A DNA stretch of 64,000 bases. Source: Chrysoperla carnea (taxonomy: Eukaryota > Arthropoda > Insecta > Neuroptera > Chrysopidae). A program made the translations under genes and the position numbers. The stretch's first letter is position 1, and each line of letters begins with the position of its first letter. The notes under the pieces are model-generated. The model saw only the letters and a list, made by a program, of their open reading frames with translations. It did no database searches and was not told the origin of the DNA. The stretch lies in contig NC_058342.1 of assembly GCF_905475395.1 (NCBI RefSeq), positions 16,278,640 through 16,342,639 of the forward strand. The letters are read 5' to 3'. Below are positions 10,475 through 23,074 of the stretch, in pieces.

Positions 10475-11104
10475 GGGATAGTTTATGGCGACTTCAAAAT
10501 ACTCACGATGCTTTTGGATCAGCAGGCAGGCTATACTAAATACCTATGCTTCTTATGCTTATGGGATAGTAGAGCCAGAAAATAGCACTGGACTAAAAGT
10601 AATTGGCCACCCCGAGAAACTTTAAAACCTGCCACCTCTCCATATCAAATTAGGGTTGATGAAACAATTTGTAAAATCACTGCAAAAGGATGGGGACTGT
10701 TTTAAATATCTATGTACGAAATTCCCGAAGCTGACAGAAGCAAAGTTGAAAGAGGGAGTTTTCACTGGCCCCGATATAAGAAGGCTTTTAACTGACACCC
10801 ACTTTATGGAAAGTATGATTGAGATGGAAAAAGAAGCTTGGGTATCCTTCAAGGAAGTAGTGAGAAAGTTTTTGAGAAATACTAAGGATCCTGACTACAA
10901 AACCATTGTTCAACTAGCAGCATACGAAGCTCAAGGCTGCAAGATAAGAATGAAGGTCCATTTTTTACACTCCCACATAGAATATTTTCCTGAAACCTGG
11001 GAGCTTACAGTGAAGAACAGGGGGAGCAGTTTCACCAGGATGTAAGCGATATCGAGAGACGGTACCAAGATGGGATGTCACTATGCTCGCAGGCTACTGT
11101 ATAA
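10475..11104 (+). pseudogene. Pseudogene of a multicopy arthropod gene family (unknown function)
   Basis: Joined frames read GDFKILTMLLDQQAGYTKYL, FLCLWDSRARK, a stop, then after a small deletion PPLHIKLGLMKQFVKSL, an open stretch at 10656-11000, and after a frameshift YSEEQGEQFHQDVSDIERRY, ending at TAA 11102-11104. From memory these blocks are typical of a large family of uncharacterised, probably transposon-derived proteins found in many copies in arthropods and cnidarians. One stop, one deletion and one frameshift make it non-functional. Confidence 0.75.
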
Positions 11105-11633
11105 TTTTTAATAAACGAGTGCTTTTACCAATTTTTTGTGTTTGAATTTGCAAAAAAACCTTACGTGATAGAGAAAAATGGCCATCACTTCTGAAATCAG
11201 TAAAAATATCTCATACAGTTGACAAAAAATTTTTGTTGCAGACCTGTGTTATAGGACTCATAGGCATCGTTACAGGGGACACGGAAGGGCACGTGTCCCC
11301 AATAATTTTCGAATTTTTTTAAAACATAATCAAATTGAAGATAATTTATTTACTTCTTTACTATTCTGGACTTCTTTAAACACGTAATAAAAAATTTGAA
11401 ATAACTTATTTATTACATATTATGTGAAATTTTACATATTCGTTAACATCATAAAAAACGTCTTAAAATACGTAACATCACGTAAACAAATAGCATACAC
11501 ATTCAAATGAATCATGTTCTTTCTACAAATTAAATGGATACAAAATCTATAGAGCCTTTGTAATTACTAACTTATAAGGTATATAAGGTATTCTCAATAT
11601 ATCATCGAAAAACCGTCACTTTGCAAGGTCTGT

Positions 11634-12165
11634 TTTTATACCATGCATATATGTAATATGCAAGGTATACTAAGTTTAGTCCCAAGTTTGTAACGCTTAA
11701 AAATATTGATGCCATGCACAAAATTTTGCTATAGGTGTTCATAGAATCACCTAATTAGTCCATTTCCGTCTGTGGATACGATGACTCAAAAACGAAAAAA
11801 GATGTCAAGCTGAAATTGCACAGCGTACTCAGAACGTATAAAAGTGAGGTCGAGTTCGTAAATGAGCATCATAGGTCAATTGGGTCTTGGGTCCGTAGGA
11901 CCCATCTTGTAAACCGTTTAAATAGAACAAAAGATATTGAGATAGAACAAAAGTTTAAATGTAAAAAATGTTCCTTATCAAAACATAAACAATTTTTGTA
12001 TGAATCATTTTTTCGTAAACATCACTGTTTACCCGTGAGGGCGCCAATTAGGCGGAAATTATGTATGTGTGACATGTATGTATGTGTAATGTGATAAAGA
12101 AATCAACACTGACTATGCATGGTATTTCAGCAATTAACTCAGTCAATTGTTTCTTTTCACTTGTT
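11634..12165 (+). mobile_element. HINE copy 3, (GTCY)n nearly lost
   Basis: Both ends present. Only CCGTCTGTGG remains of the microsatellite. Part of its middle (AAAGATATTGAGATAGAAC) is duplicated. Confidence 0.85.
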
Positions 12166-12600
12166 AAAATATGAATTAAGTAAAACTCCATGCATACTAC
12201 TTTTTTTGAGATAAGTCTTTCCTGGCCACTTACCACAGCAACGGTGAAAGGTCATTTTCGTCACAAAGACGTCAGAAAACCTATCTAAGGAGTAAAATGG
12301 TAGAGGATAGGCAAGCAGGATTGACTTTGATAGCCATTGAAGCACAAAAGACAGCTGTGCTGATGTCAGATGTAGGACCAATATGTTGGTCGAAAAATTT
12401 GCTATGTTAGAAGAATTAATTTACGTTATTTGGGAAGATTTATTATTATTATTATTATTGTTATAATAATTATCTATATAATTTGAACGAAAGACTGATT
12501 TTTTAAAGAAAAGACTGTTTTTTTAAAAGAAAAGGCTGTTTGTTATTAATAATTATTATGATTTTTAAGCATGGCAGATTTGTTTAAAAATTTTAATTGG

Positions 12601-12840
12601 GTTGCAACCATCCTCAGTTGCTTTTTGACCTTGGATTCGTGATCAGCGAACCTAATAGCGCCTCAAGAGACGTTTTCTGAAGTAAAATTTGCTCTGCCAC
12701 TTCCAAGAGTAGTTTTAATGAGGTTGCAACCGTATTTTGTTGCTTTTTAACCTTCAATTCCTGATCAGCCACCTCAAAGCCCTCAGGAGACGATTTCGAC
12801 TTGAAATTTTGTTTTGTTTTCACTGATACTATTTGGAGTG
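12601..12840 (+). repeat. Tandem duplication, unit about 120 bp
   Basis: GTTGCAACC...GTTGCTTTTTGACCTT...GATCAGC(G/C)A(A/C)CT...GAGACG is present twice, diverged. Confidence 0.8.
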
Positions 12841-13723
12841 CTTTGGGGGCGGTAAAACTATTTTCATTTTCTCAGTTTTCTAACCAATGCCGAGGTTAGT
12901 GCTGCTGAATGTAACTAAAGATATAAGGAACACGTGCACAAAAAATTTTGGGAATCGGAGTTGTTCCACCACTTTTCCACATTTTCCGGCTTATTAAATG
13001 TACTATTGTTAAGCTTTTTACTTTTTACATGCTATCGCAAACTGTTTAAGAAACTTACTATCAATCGGAATATAAAGTTGTGATTGAATTATAAGTAAGT
13101 CAAATATTCGTCGATTTTCGCTATAATTTCGTTAATTTTCCCTAAAAATTCAATAAAAAAAAATGTGTAAAAGCGCCCTCTGGCGACCCTCAAAACTAAA
13201 AATAAAAATTTGTCTTTATTCCTTGATCCCAAAAAACCCCGGATACACATTCGGCTAGAGAACAAAATATATTTTTGTCTTTTTCATACAACTGCAACAT
13301 ATGAGTCACTTTTGGAAAGAAACCTACCTCGAAAAATTGGGAAGCTTGAAAGTCATTTTAGAGGTATGGTTTTTTGTGCAAAAATTTTTACAATGATCGA
13401 AGGAACACCGTGAGGGGCTACGCAACACCGAATTTTTCGACCCTCTACAAATTGATGGCGCGTACGTAACGAAATGCGCGCTACCTCCTTGAATAATCGC
13501 ATTAGAAAATTAAACTTATGATATGTAGCTCATCGTAAATCGTTAGGAAACGTAGAAATTTTCATAGAATAAAAGGGCCATAGGAATATTTTGAATTGTC
13601 AGAGAATTCATATTCTACCAGAAAAGTCAGGAAAATGTAGGGATGTTGTTGAGTAAGCATTGTACTACAAATAAAAATTTTATTTACATTAAAAATCTTA
13701 TATTTTCATAGAGTTTTTCAGGG
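12841..13723. other. Unassigned AT-rich sequence
   Basis: No supported feature. Confidence 0.4.
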
Positions 13724-13900
13724 ATGAAAATCGAAAAAATCCCGTTTAAACTTTTATATGATAAAATTCAGGAACATTTTTTAAACGGGATCTTGCAAAA
13801 AATTTCCATGCAAAAATTAATAATAGTCAATGATGGATTTTGCTGGGACTATTTAACAAACGTCGGCATGGACTTTTATTGCTATTTTACAGGTCTGCAT
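13724..13900 (+). repeat. Dispersed repeat fragment shared with intron 7
   Basis: ACGGGATCTTGCAAAAAATT and CAAAAATTAATAATAGTCAATG resemble 53090-53150 in RhoGAP intron 7. An 82-codon frame here is therefore not taken as a gene. Confidence 0.6.
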
Positions 13901-14168
13901 AAGGATATAACATATTACGTTTCTGGGGTACCCAAATACACGAAAATACCTGCAATCTTCTGTTTATTATGATAAGATTAGATAACATATTAAAATATTG
14001 TAGTAATAGCGTCACACGATTGATACTAGAGCAACAGTTTTTTTCAAAATGTTTACAAAAATTTCACAATTTATTATAACAACAAAATTAAGGTTCATTA
14101 TTAAAAAAATTAAGGTTTTTTAATGAATTTCCAAAAAGAAGTCTATAGACAAAAATAATCCAACTAAT

Positions 14169-14480
14169 ATGGATTGTTTAAATAATTCTAAACAAGTTCA
14201 AAATAAAGTACGAAAATGCTCTAGTTTTCGAAATAGAACGAACAATGAAGAATTAAAACAGGCAAGAAAATCAGTGTCTTTTGACGATTTAACGGTGTTC
14301 AGTGATATAAAAGCAGTGAAAACAAATGGATCTTATCCAAAAAGTGTATCCTTACGTAAAATTCAAAATAGTGCATCTTATACAAATTTTGCAACATTAA
14401 ACCATCGTCAGAATGATCAAAAGAATGGGGCTGATAATTTTCTAGCGGAGTTAAAAGCACGACTTGTAGAAATAAATCAG
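14169..14480 (+). CDS. Candidate first coding exon of an unrecognised protein
   Basis: ATG after an in-frame TGA opens 104 codons that end at AATCAG|GTAAGT (phase 0). The peptide is Ser/Lys/Asn-rich (RKSVSFDDLTVF, SLRKIQNSASYTNF) and ends in an amphipathic FLAELKARLVEIN segment. It does not repeat elsewhere in the window, unlike the transposons around it, and its composition is protein-like. I do not recognise the family. Phase 0 would allow splicing to RhoGAP exon 2 (43445) as an alternative N-terminus, but that needs a 29-kb intron; it may instead belong to a gene nested in or spanning this region. Confidence 0.5.
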
Positions 14481-14725
14481 GTAAGTAAACTTTTTCAATA
14501 CGTTCAATTCTTATTCGATTGGTGTTTGATATGTTTAAAAAGTGTTCGAAAAATTCTGCAAAACTTTAACCTCAAAAAAATCTAAGGGAAGTCTTAGCGA
14601 ATTTTCTTAAATAAATTAGAAAGTTGCAATGATAACAATAAAAATCGATGTTGAAATTAGAATGTATTTTTATCCTCTAAAATGAAAAAAATATGAGTGA
14701 TACTTTTTAAAATGTCAATAAAAAA

Positions 14726-15345
14726 ATATGTGAAAATAAACAATTGAGTTAATTGTTTAAATAACCTACATAAATGGTGTTATAAATAAGTTTCAAAAAA
14801 CAATGGATATATATGCTACAGCAAAAGGTGATAATAACACCAGTGATTCTAACTTCAGTTAGAGTTGACTTTTCCTAGATAAAGTCGACTGTTACTGGCT
14901 TGATATCCCTTTTAACGTAATCGCAGACGGACAGACAGACGGACAACCAAATATTAATATATACCAAAATTTTGTTCGTAGCAGAAATATTTTTAAGCGT
15001 TACAAACTCGGAACTAAATTTCGAATACCTACCTTGATATATTTCATGTATACATAGTATAAAAATGTTCCATTTAAAAAAATAAACAACTTTTGTTTGA
15101 AATATTTTTTCGTAAACATCACTGTTTACCGGTAAGGATGTAAATTAGGTAAGAACATTATATAGTGTGTATTATATGGAAATATCAGTTGTGTGTGTGA
15201 TAGCACAGTTGTGTTATCTATACACGACTGTAAATATCTAAGAGCGACTATTCTTTGCTTACATGGCGTAAAAAAACGATTGCGTTTGCAACACTATAAA
15301 TGGTATTTCAACAATTAACTCAGTCAATTGTTTGTTTTCACTTGT
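14726..15345. mobile_element. HINE inverted composite 2
   Basis: A - copy with both ends (14726-15063) is joined to a + 3' half (15064-15345), so CACTTGTT-type ends point outward at both sides. Confidence 0.8.
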
Positions 15346-15495
15346 TTTGATTCAAATTTTTAAAAAGTATTATTATCATTCTTATTGAAAACCCATTTTT
15401 ACATTTTTTTCGAATTGTTTGTACAAACTAATAATTTGCCGAGATTTTCATCAGGAAAATTGTTCACTTTTCTGAGCCAAACCAATTTTGAAATA

Positions 15496-15845
15496 CAGTG
15501 GAATCGATAACTCGAACGACAAGTTAAATGCAAAAAATTTCACGTTAATGAGGTTTCAACTTAACAAGTAGTTCGAGACGCAGAGGATTTATTTGTTAAA
15601 ATTTCAACTTAAAAAGACGTCATTATATTTTACTAACTACGACTTATGGAGTCTACTTTTTGAAATTCGAGTTACTGAGTATAAATATATACTATTCAAT
15701 TCCTCGGAAGGAAATTACATTTTGTTCGAGCTATAAAGTCTAAATAATTCGATATACCATGGGGGTTCAGCGGAAGAGAATGGTATTTTTTCGGACTTAT
15801 TGAGGATAACAACTTAACGATGTTCGAGTTATAGATATTACACTG
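15496..15845. mobile_element. pogo-like MITE, 350 bp
   Basis: TA-flanked (15494-15495 and 15846-15847). Ends CAGTGGAATCGATAACTCG and, inverted, CAGTGTAATATCTATAACTCG. The interior has several TTCGAGTTA blocks in both orientations. Confidence 0.85.
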
Positions 15846-16839
15846 TAACCTCCAGACTAGGGTAAAGGAGCAAACTATCTAATAAGAATTTGGATGCTAA
15901 AAAAGTTTCTGTCTTATTTTGAACCAATTGGAACTCTGACATGTTTTGAATTAGGTGTTTGAGATATTCCAAATTTAATTATAAATTAGTTCTCAAAATA
16001 ATGTAATACATACCAACAATTTGAATTATAAGCTAGGGTTTAATTTGACAACTAAAAATGAGTATAGAAAGAAAAGACGGCTGAATTCCCAATGCTAATT
16101 CTTTAAATTTATTTATTCGAATATTATTAACAGGAATTTGAGTGTCCGTCTTCTCAAAACGTTCAGTTTTTGCTTTTGTTAGCAAAACAATGTAAAATAA
16201 AGTCAAATTTTAAATGTACAATTAATTTTAAAAGATATGCAACGTTTATTACACATCTGTATTTATATTTGCACATAATACAACTATGCATGGATTGAAT
16301 AAAACTAGGGATTTCAATAAAACTTTATAAATACATTTTTTGATTAACAAAGTTTCCAAAAATCACAAAAAATTCCTAGGTCATCGGGCTTTTTATTATT
16401 ATTTTATCATTCAAAGTTGGTTAAAAAGTGATGAATGATATAGTATAGGTTATCCTTTTCAATTGGATATTTCTATATTAAAATATTTAGAGAGTGTGAT
16501 AAAAAACTAACTAACATATTTAGACAATCTTGTAGTTTATAATAATACCATAAAAATATAAGGTTGTCGATGGTATAAAAACAAAATTTTAATTTAATTA
16601 TCTTCTTTGAAGATCTATCATTTGATGAACAGTGACGACTATAGTTAGAGTATTGATGATTGAAGAGCGATATCTATATTATGAAATTTACAAGCAGCAC
16701 TTACACATAAAATTTTATATATTTTTGTAGTTTCGTGGTATTGTAAAGCTAAAAATAACTCATTACTTGACTAAAAAACATTTATTTGGTTTATATGTAT
16801 GTACTGTGCAATAAACCAAAACTTTTTTACATTACTGTA
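15846..16839. other. Unassigned AT-rich sequence
   Basis: No supported feature. Confidence 0.4.
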
Positions 16840-17480
16840 GGCTTACAATCACCTTAAGGTTGATCGGAGAGTACATTGCAATTTTACAGTATACTCTAAA
16901 TTTTTTAGATAGCAACATCACTAGTAATCGGAATTATTTAATTTTTTATTAACTAAAATTAATAATTAATAATTGAAAAGTAAGAAAATTTTTTTTCGAT
17001 ATCTGCCTTGGTTTTCGAAATATTGAAAGCTAAATATTTAAACAAAATTTTTAATTTTTGATATTTTGAAATCTACTCCAGATATCAAAAAATTGTATTA
17101 CTTTTCGTCTTATATTGTCAAGTTAAAACAAAATTTACCATCAAAATTGAAAAAAATAATTTTTTTTAAATTTGTGTCTCCACTACCGTGCTCGTACATA
17201 CTTAATTAGTCGGGCACAACGGGTTTTTTTTTTTGTTTTCAATAATTTATTAAGGTTTTAACTTTAATTTAAATATGTTTTTTTTTAATTTCCACCGACT
17301 AGTTTTGGAGAAATCTATGAAAACATATCCATCTACTGTTTTTCTATAAGACCAATGGCTAACATCACTACTTTTAGTAAAACAAACTTCATGTAAGAAC
17401 AAAATCTACCCTATTATTAAAAATTGGTCTGACGCTCGTACAACCTTAAATGAATACTATATTTTTGAAACCACTGGAGT
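16840..17480 (+). repeat. Dispersed repeat, family of 36830-37985
   Basis: Blocks CCACCGACTAGTTTTGGAGA, GTTTTAACTTTAATTTAAAT and CTACCGTGCTCGTACAT are found inverted at 36980-37170. Contains pairs of CGATATTTTGAAA-type sequence. Unclassified. Confidence 0.75.
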
Positions 17481-17638
17481 TGGAAGGGAATTTAGTATTT
17501 AGCAATTCTTAATTCTGTTAAAAAGTGGGTTTACGGACATTCTACTTTAAAAGCAAATTATCGAAATAAGCCGATATTTGCGAACTTTTGTATAAAAGTA
17601 AAAAATTTAGGGATTATATATTTCAAACTTCAACATAA

Positions 17639-18120
17639 TACAAGTGAAAACATACAATTGACTGAGTTAATTGTTGAAATACCATGTATAGACAGTGTTA
17701 ATTACACTGTCACATTACACATACACATACATACATGTCACACATATACATATAACTGATATACCCATAAAATACTATAAAATTTGCGCTATCAAGTTGT
17801 TTATTTTTTATAAGGAACATTTTTTCAATTTAAACTTTTCTTCTATTTCTAACTTTTTTTTACGAACTTGACCTCACTTTTTACGTCCTCAGCACGCTGT
17901 AATAATTTCAGCTTGATATCTCTTTTCGTTTTTGAGTAATCGTGATGACAGACGGACAGACAGACAACAGCCGACAGACAGACAACCGGAAATGGACTAA
18001 TTAGGTGATTTTATGAACACCTATACCAAAATTTTGTTCATAGCATCAGTATTTTTAAGCGTTACAAACTTGGGACGAAATTTAGTATACCTTGGTATAT
18101 TTCATATACATAGTATAAAA
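17639..18120 (-). mobile_element. HINE copy 4
   Basis: Complete, with GACAGACGGACAGACAGAC at 17948-17995. Confidence 0.88.
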
Positions 18121-18511
18121 AATAAATTGAATACTTTTGTGACTCCCCCTTTTAGAATTTGTTTATATTCATAAAAAATCAAGAAGTTATTGCGCTCGTG
18201 TATCATGAACAGTATTAACACCCGGCTAGGTCAATTACACAGTAAAATAATTGAAATAAAAAGTTTGATGAATTTCACCCTGTCCTGCAAGCAATGGCAA
18301 TATACATGTTATGATATTTATTGTCGAATAAAATTAATTGGAGGATTTTGGAGAGAGGGATTCAATGAAATTGTTCATTAATGACAATTAAATATGATTA
18401 GTCATACTGTTTGTTGTTTAAAAAAAAATGAAGCATGTATATTAAAATATATTACATGATCCACTTGAGTTGAGCCCCTATTTTGTGTGAATAGTGGAGC
18501 AGCTACGGGTA

Positions 18512-19282
18512 GGGGAAAGTGGTCTATAATGATCCCTCAGGGTAAAATAATCCCTCGTTATTATTTAAGTAAAACATTAAAGCCTTCTAGTATATTTATC
18601 GATAGGTGGTTTTCGCGCGATCAAATTAATCGTTCAACAAAGACTTATGGTGATGTATAAGATAATTTGTGTTTCGTAGTAAAAATATTAATTTTACTGC
18701 TTATGATTTATGGTAAGAGAAATTTCAACGTAAAATCTTTTTTTTTTGTATTAGTTTTTGCCGGCTGACTGTTTTTTCTCTTGGCTTTTGTTGACTTATA
18801 GTAATATTATAACACAGGCGTATAATAAATTTGAAGGTCAGTTTTTATGACGAAATTCAAATATGTCGTAACGGGTAAAATGATCCTCTTTATATAAGCT
18901 AAAATGATCCCTATTTTGTGTGTAAAATGATAATAAATAAAATGATTCCCCATCATGTAACGGATCTTGAATGTGTTGTTTTAGATGAATTTACCAGTTA
19001 TTTTTGTTTTCATACTAATCGTTGATGCTATGTAAAAGAACATTTAATATTTTATGTGAACTATTTGATAAAAAATGCAATGGGATCATTTTACCTACTA
19101 TCTTTACAAGGTCGGTCAAAACGATCTCTTTTGAGAAATATTCAGATTAAAAGAAATTTACATACCAATATTGTAACAGTTGAATAAAGAATTCGAAAAT
19201 ATTTCGACGTTGTACACATGTCGAATAGTTTGACTATAAATTACATTTTTTCTTAGGGGGGTCATTTTAGACCACCTTCTCC
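18512..19282 (+). mobile_element. TGATCC-family TIR element, copy A
   Basis: About 25-bp imperfect terminal inverted repeats (GGGGAAAGTGGTCTATAATG and, inverted, GGAGAAGGTGGTCTAAAATG). The interior holds many copies of AAAATGATCCC in both orientations. No coding frame. TA precedes it at 18510-18511. Confidence 0.88.
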
Positions 19283-20374
19283 ATTTTTCTAAGTGTTACT
19301 GTAATTGTTGGTAATGTCTTAAAATTTAAAATTTCTTAATATACAATTTTATTTCGAGTATTGTGTTATTTATTTCAATAAATACTTACTATAGGTCAAA
19401 GGTAAACTGTGAAATTTCAGTACTAGTCTATTTAACAAAAGACTATTAAAGGCAAAACTGTAAGGGGCAGCATAATAACATGTGTTTAGACTCAGACGGT
19501 TTGTGGAATTGGTCTACTGAATTTGATCGAGTAATAATATATATTTATCAAGAATTTTTAATTTACAATAAAAAAACTATTTTATTCATTTATGAATGAT
19601 TGTTATTGTATGGTCAACTTTAATTACTAAAAAATAAAAAAAATAAAATAGAGTAGTCCATTCACTTTCGGGCTAATTTTAGAATGTATTTTATTGAAAA
19701 TTTTTTTAATGCAATTTCACTTCGTTGCTACTCAAAAGCAGGTCAATTAGATAATACAATTGATAAGATAATTATTTAAGCCAGGTGAAACTCAAAGGCT
19801 TTAAATATAGATTTTCTGTAATACGTTTATCTATAATCAGTGCAAATATTCTCAAAAGACATTTTTGATTAAAACTTCGTCACTGTCAAAATTTAAAAAA
19901 AAAAAAAAAAACAAAAAATCAACACTTTTGACAAACTGCTGTATCTTCTTCCATTATTTTAGACTCATAGGAAAGAGCAGAAATAGACAAATTATCCAAA
20001 TATTTATGTTTTGTCCTAATTCTCTCGGTACATATGTAGGTTTGTACGGTTTTTGCAATTTTTTTTTTTAAACGGAAATTGGGCGGGAGAATAAAGAAGG
20101 AAAATCTTTTCTTTAGGAAACTGAAAGCAAGAGTCTGGTAGACTTCCATCATTGTTCCAGAAAGTACCTACTGTAATTTGAAGTACAAAATGCCAGTTTT
20201 ACTTTGACAGTCAAGAAATCGCTCAAAAAGCTTATACACTATGCTGAATAGGGCTTTTCTTCAGAAGAGAATAAGCTTGTCAATGCTTGGCTTTTCTGAC
20301 TCTTACAATCCTCGGTTGCAAACTCGTAATATATGATAATAACTATTGACTTACATTTTCAAAAAATTAAATAT
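19283..20374. other. Unassigned AT-rich sequence
   Basis: Only an A17 run at 19896-19913 and short chance frames. Confidence 0.4.
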
Positions 20375-20389
20375 ACTTACCGATGAATG

Positions 20390-20630
20390 GCGGTATGCTT
20401 AGGGTAGCGGGTTCGATTCCCGCCGTCACAACCAAAATTAATTTAATGAATATTTGTGATGGGCTGGTGTAGTGCATGGTATATGCATGAAGAGATGCAC
20501 TCAGACTCTGAAATTGAGGAGCTCATAAATGAAATTATCAGCGGAAAGGTGGTGACACACATATATGGTATCACAATGGGCTCTATAGCTTAAGTGTGTC
20601 CTTCCTGGACAGCCAATATAACCTAACCTA
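20390..20630 (+). mobile_element. 5'-truncated SINE of family 1
   Basis: Matches the 51878-52166 element from just before the B box (GGGTTCGATTCCCGCC) through the body to a tail ending ACCTAACCTA. It is flanked by a 15-bp duplication ACTTACCGAYGAATG with one difference (20375-20389 and 20631-20645). Confidence 0.9.
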
Positions 20631-20709
20631 ACTTACCGACGAATGAGCTGTAAATGGTTAAGATTGGTTCATTTTCGCGAAGATTCTCGTCTCTGAAATT
20701 ACTTCAATT

Positions 20710-21124
20710 TTCATAACATGTATATATGAAATATATCAAGGTATACTAATTTTAGCCTCAAGTTTAAAAACACTTGAAAATATTGATGCTCAGAACACAA
20801 TTTTGGAATAGGTGTTCATAAAATCACTTAATTAGTCTATTTTCGGTTGTCCGCCCGTAAATACGTTAACGTATTTAACGTAGAGTTAATTAACTCTAAA
20901 ACGAAAAAGGATGTCAAGCTGAAATTTTTATCGCGTGCTAAGACATAAAAAGTGAGATTTAACAATATAAACGTAAAAAATGTTCCTTCACTGTTCCATC
21001 ACTGTTTACCCGTGAGGGCGCAAATTATATAGTATGTGTGACTGTCTTACAAACATAAGATTGTGTACTGTCTATACATGGTATTTCAACAATTAGCTCA
21101 GTCAATTGTTTATTTTCATTTGTT
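20710..21124 (+). mobile_element. HINE copy 5
   Basis: Both ends present; internal deletions; microsatellite reduced to TTGTCCGCCCG. Confidence 0.82.
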
Positions 21125-21859
21125 ATGTTTATAAGTAGTTTTTGCTACTACGAGAAACAATACACTTTCTATGCCGCCATTATCATCAAAGGACTTCCCT
21201 CATTCCAGAAAGTGGTTTGGAGCTCAAGGAGAGCGTAGTTGGATTACTAATTTAGTTTCTGAAGACATGGGCGGAATTTCCATTTAATGTTCTTATTATA
21301 AATGAATAACATTACATGGTTTTATCTAGAAAACGTTTTATGAAAAAATTTTCCTGTACCATTTTTCTTTTCAAAGAATTCCACCCACTAAAATTTATCA
21401 CCGCTTTAACACGTATCATCCTATAAACAATATCTACAGCTTATGTGAAGTATATTAATTATCAATTACTAGTAATTATTCACAAATTATCTAAAACCAA
21501 ACCTTATAAGAGATAACTTTAAATATGTGTTTTAACTAATAAAACATTGAATATTGAATCATATTTGCTTTTTTTCTCATTTTTGTAAAAGAATAATGGC
21601 ATGGAAGCTATTGTAATCGAATCAGAGTAACAAAAGCTTACCACCCTCTCAAATTTAGGTTTTCTTAGTATGCAGAGTTCGTAAATGCAAGAAAAATGTT
21701 TATGCATCGTATAGAAAAAAATTTCTGTCCAATCTTGAGGTTTTCTCACAATACTATCCATGGCCTGGTCAAGAGGGGGAGGGGAATCGAAAAAGCTAAG
21801 TTAGAGTAGGGTGCAAGGGTAAGCTACGTCAAGGGAGGGAGTTTTTTGTAAATCCCCAA

Positions 21860-22330
21860 CCCCCATTTTGGACAATGGAAATATTCAACAAAATGGACCA
21901 TAAATGTATATTCGGGAGTTTTGGGGTCGCTGATCACAATTCCGTAGTTAGAGTATGAATATAATCCCCTCTTCCTATGTGGATTCATCTCCCGCTGTCC
22001 TAACACAGCAATATTCTGTAAATATTCAACAAAACGGACCAAAAATGTATACTCGTGGGTTTTGATGTCGTTAATTTGATGACGATTCCGTAGTTCAATG
22101 TGGATATACCTCCCCCCTCCTGAGATATTCGCCCCCCCCCCCTGGCACAACACAGCAATATTCTGTAAGAATTAAAAAAAATGGACCAAAAAAATATACT
22201 CAGCGGTATTTAAAAATTCTAACTTCGGAATCGTGATCAGCGACCCCAAAAACCCCTGAGTATACTTTTTTGATTCATTTTGTTGAATATTTACAGAATA
22301 TTGCTATTTTCGGAATAGTGACCAACGACC
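21860..22330. repeat. Diverged 140-bp repeats, last one inverted
   Basis: TATTCAACAAAA(T/C)GGACCA with TGTATA(T/C)TCG and a GGGGTCG block occurs at 21880, 22023 and partly at 22170, then inverted at 22240-22305 (TTTTGTTGAATATTTACAGA). Confidence 0.75.
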
Positions 22331-22456
22331 TCGAAAATCTTTAAAATTTTTCAAAAATCATCTTAGAAATGGATTATAATAATTGGCCTATTTGGCCCAT
22401 AGCAATGGCCAAACTAAAATGTAGATTTTAATATATAGACCTTCTTGAACATTAAA

Positions 22457-23074
22457 AAAACACATGACAACAAACAATTGACTGAGTTCATTGTAGAAAT
22501 ACCATGTATAGATAGTTTTGATTACTCTATCACATTACACATGTTTCTACATGTACCTATCTAATATATGTCACACATAAATAACTGATAATCCCATATT
22601 AATACATACTATAAAATTTGCGCTTTCAGGGGTAAACAGTGATGTTTAGGAAACACTGTTTCAAACAAAAGTTGTTTATTATTTTATAAGGAACATTTTT
22701 TACATTTGAACTTTTGTTTTATCTCTAACGGCTTACAAGATGGGTCCTACAGACCCAAGACGAAACTTTTTACAACTTTAGCGCGCTATAAAATTTCAGC
22801 GTGATATCTCTTTTGGTTTTTGAGTAATCGTGATGACAGGCGGGCAGGCTGACGACAATCAGACGATAGACAGGCCACAGACAGGCGACAGGGAGACGAC
22901 AGGCAGACGATAGACAAACAGACAGACAACTGGAAATGGACTAATTAGGTGATTTTATGAACACCCATACCAAAATTTTGATCATAGTTTCAATATTTTT
23001 AAGCATTACAAACTTGGGACTAAACTTAGTATACCTTAGTTTATATGTTATATTTCATATACATGGTATAAAAA
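22457..23074 (-). mobile_element. HINE copy 6, expanded microsatellite
   Basis: Complete. The GACA/GGCAGACGAC block at 22835-22930 is about 95 bp, the longest in the window. Confidence 0.88.

Noticed and set aside
11816-12094. 92-codon open frame on the + strand
   Set aside because: Lies wholly inside HINE copy 3 and matches non-coding blocks found in all copies.
21824-22153. 109-codon open frame on the - strand
   Set aside because: Runs through the diverged 140-bp repeats; the peptide repeats with them and looks like no protein family.
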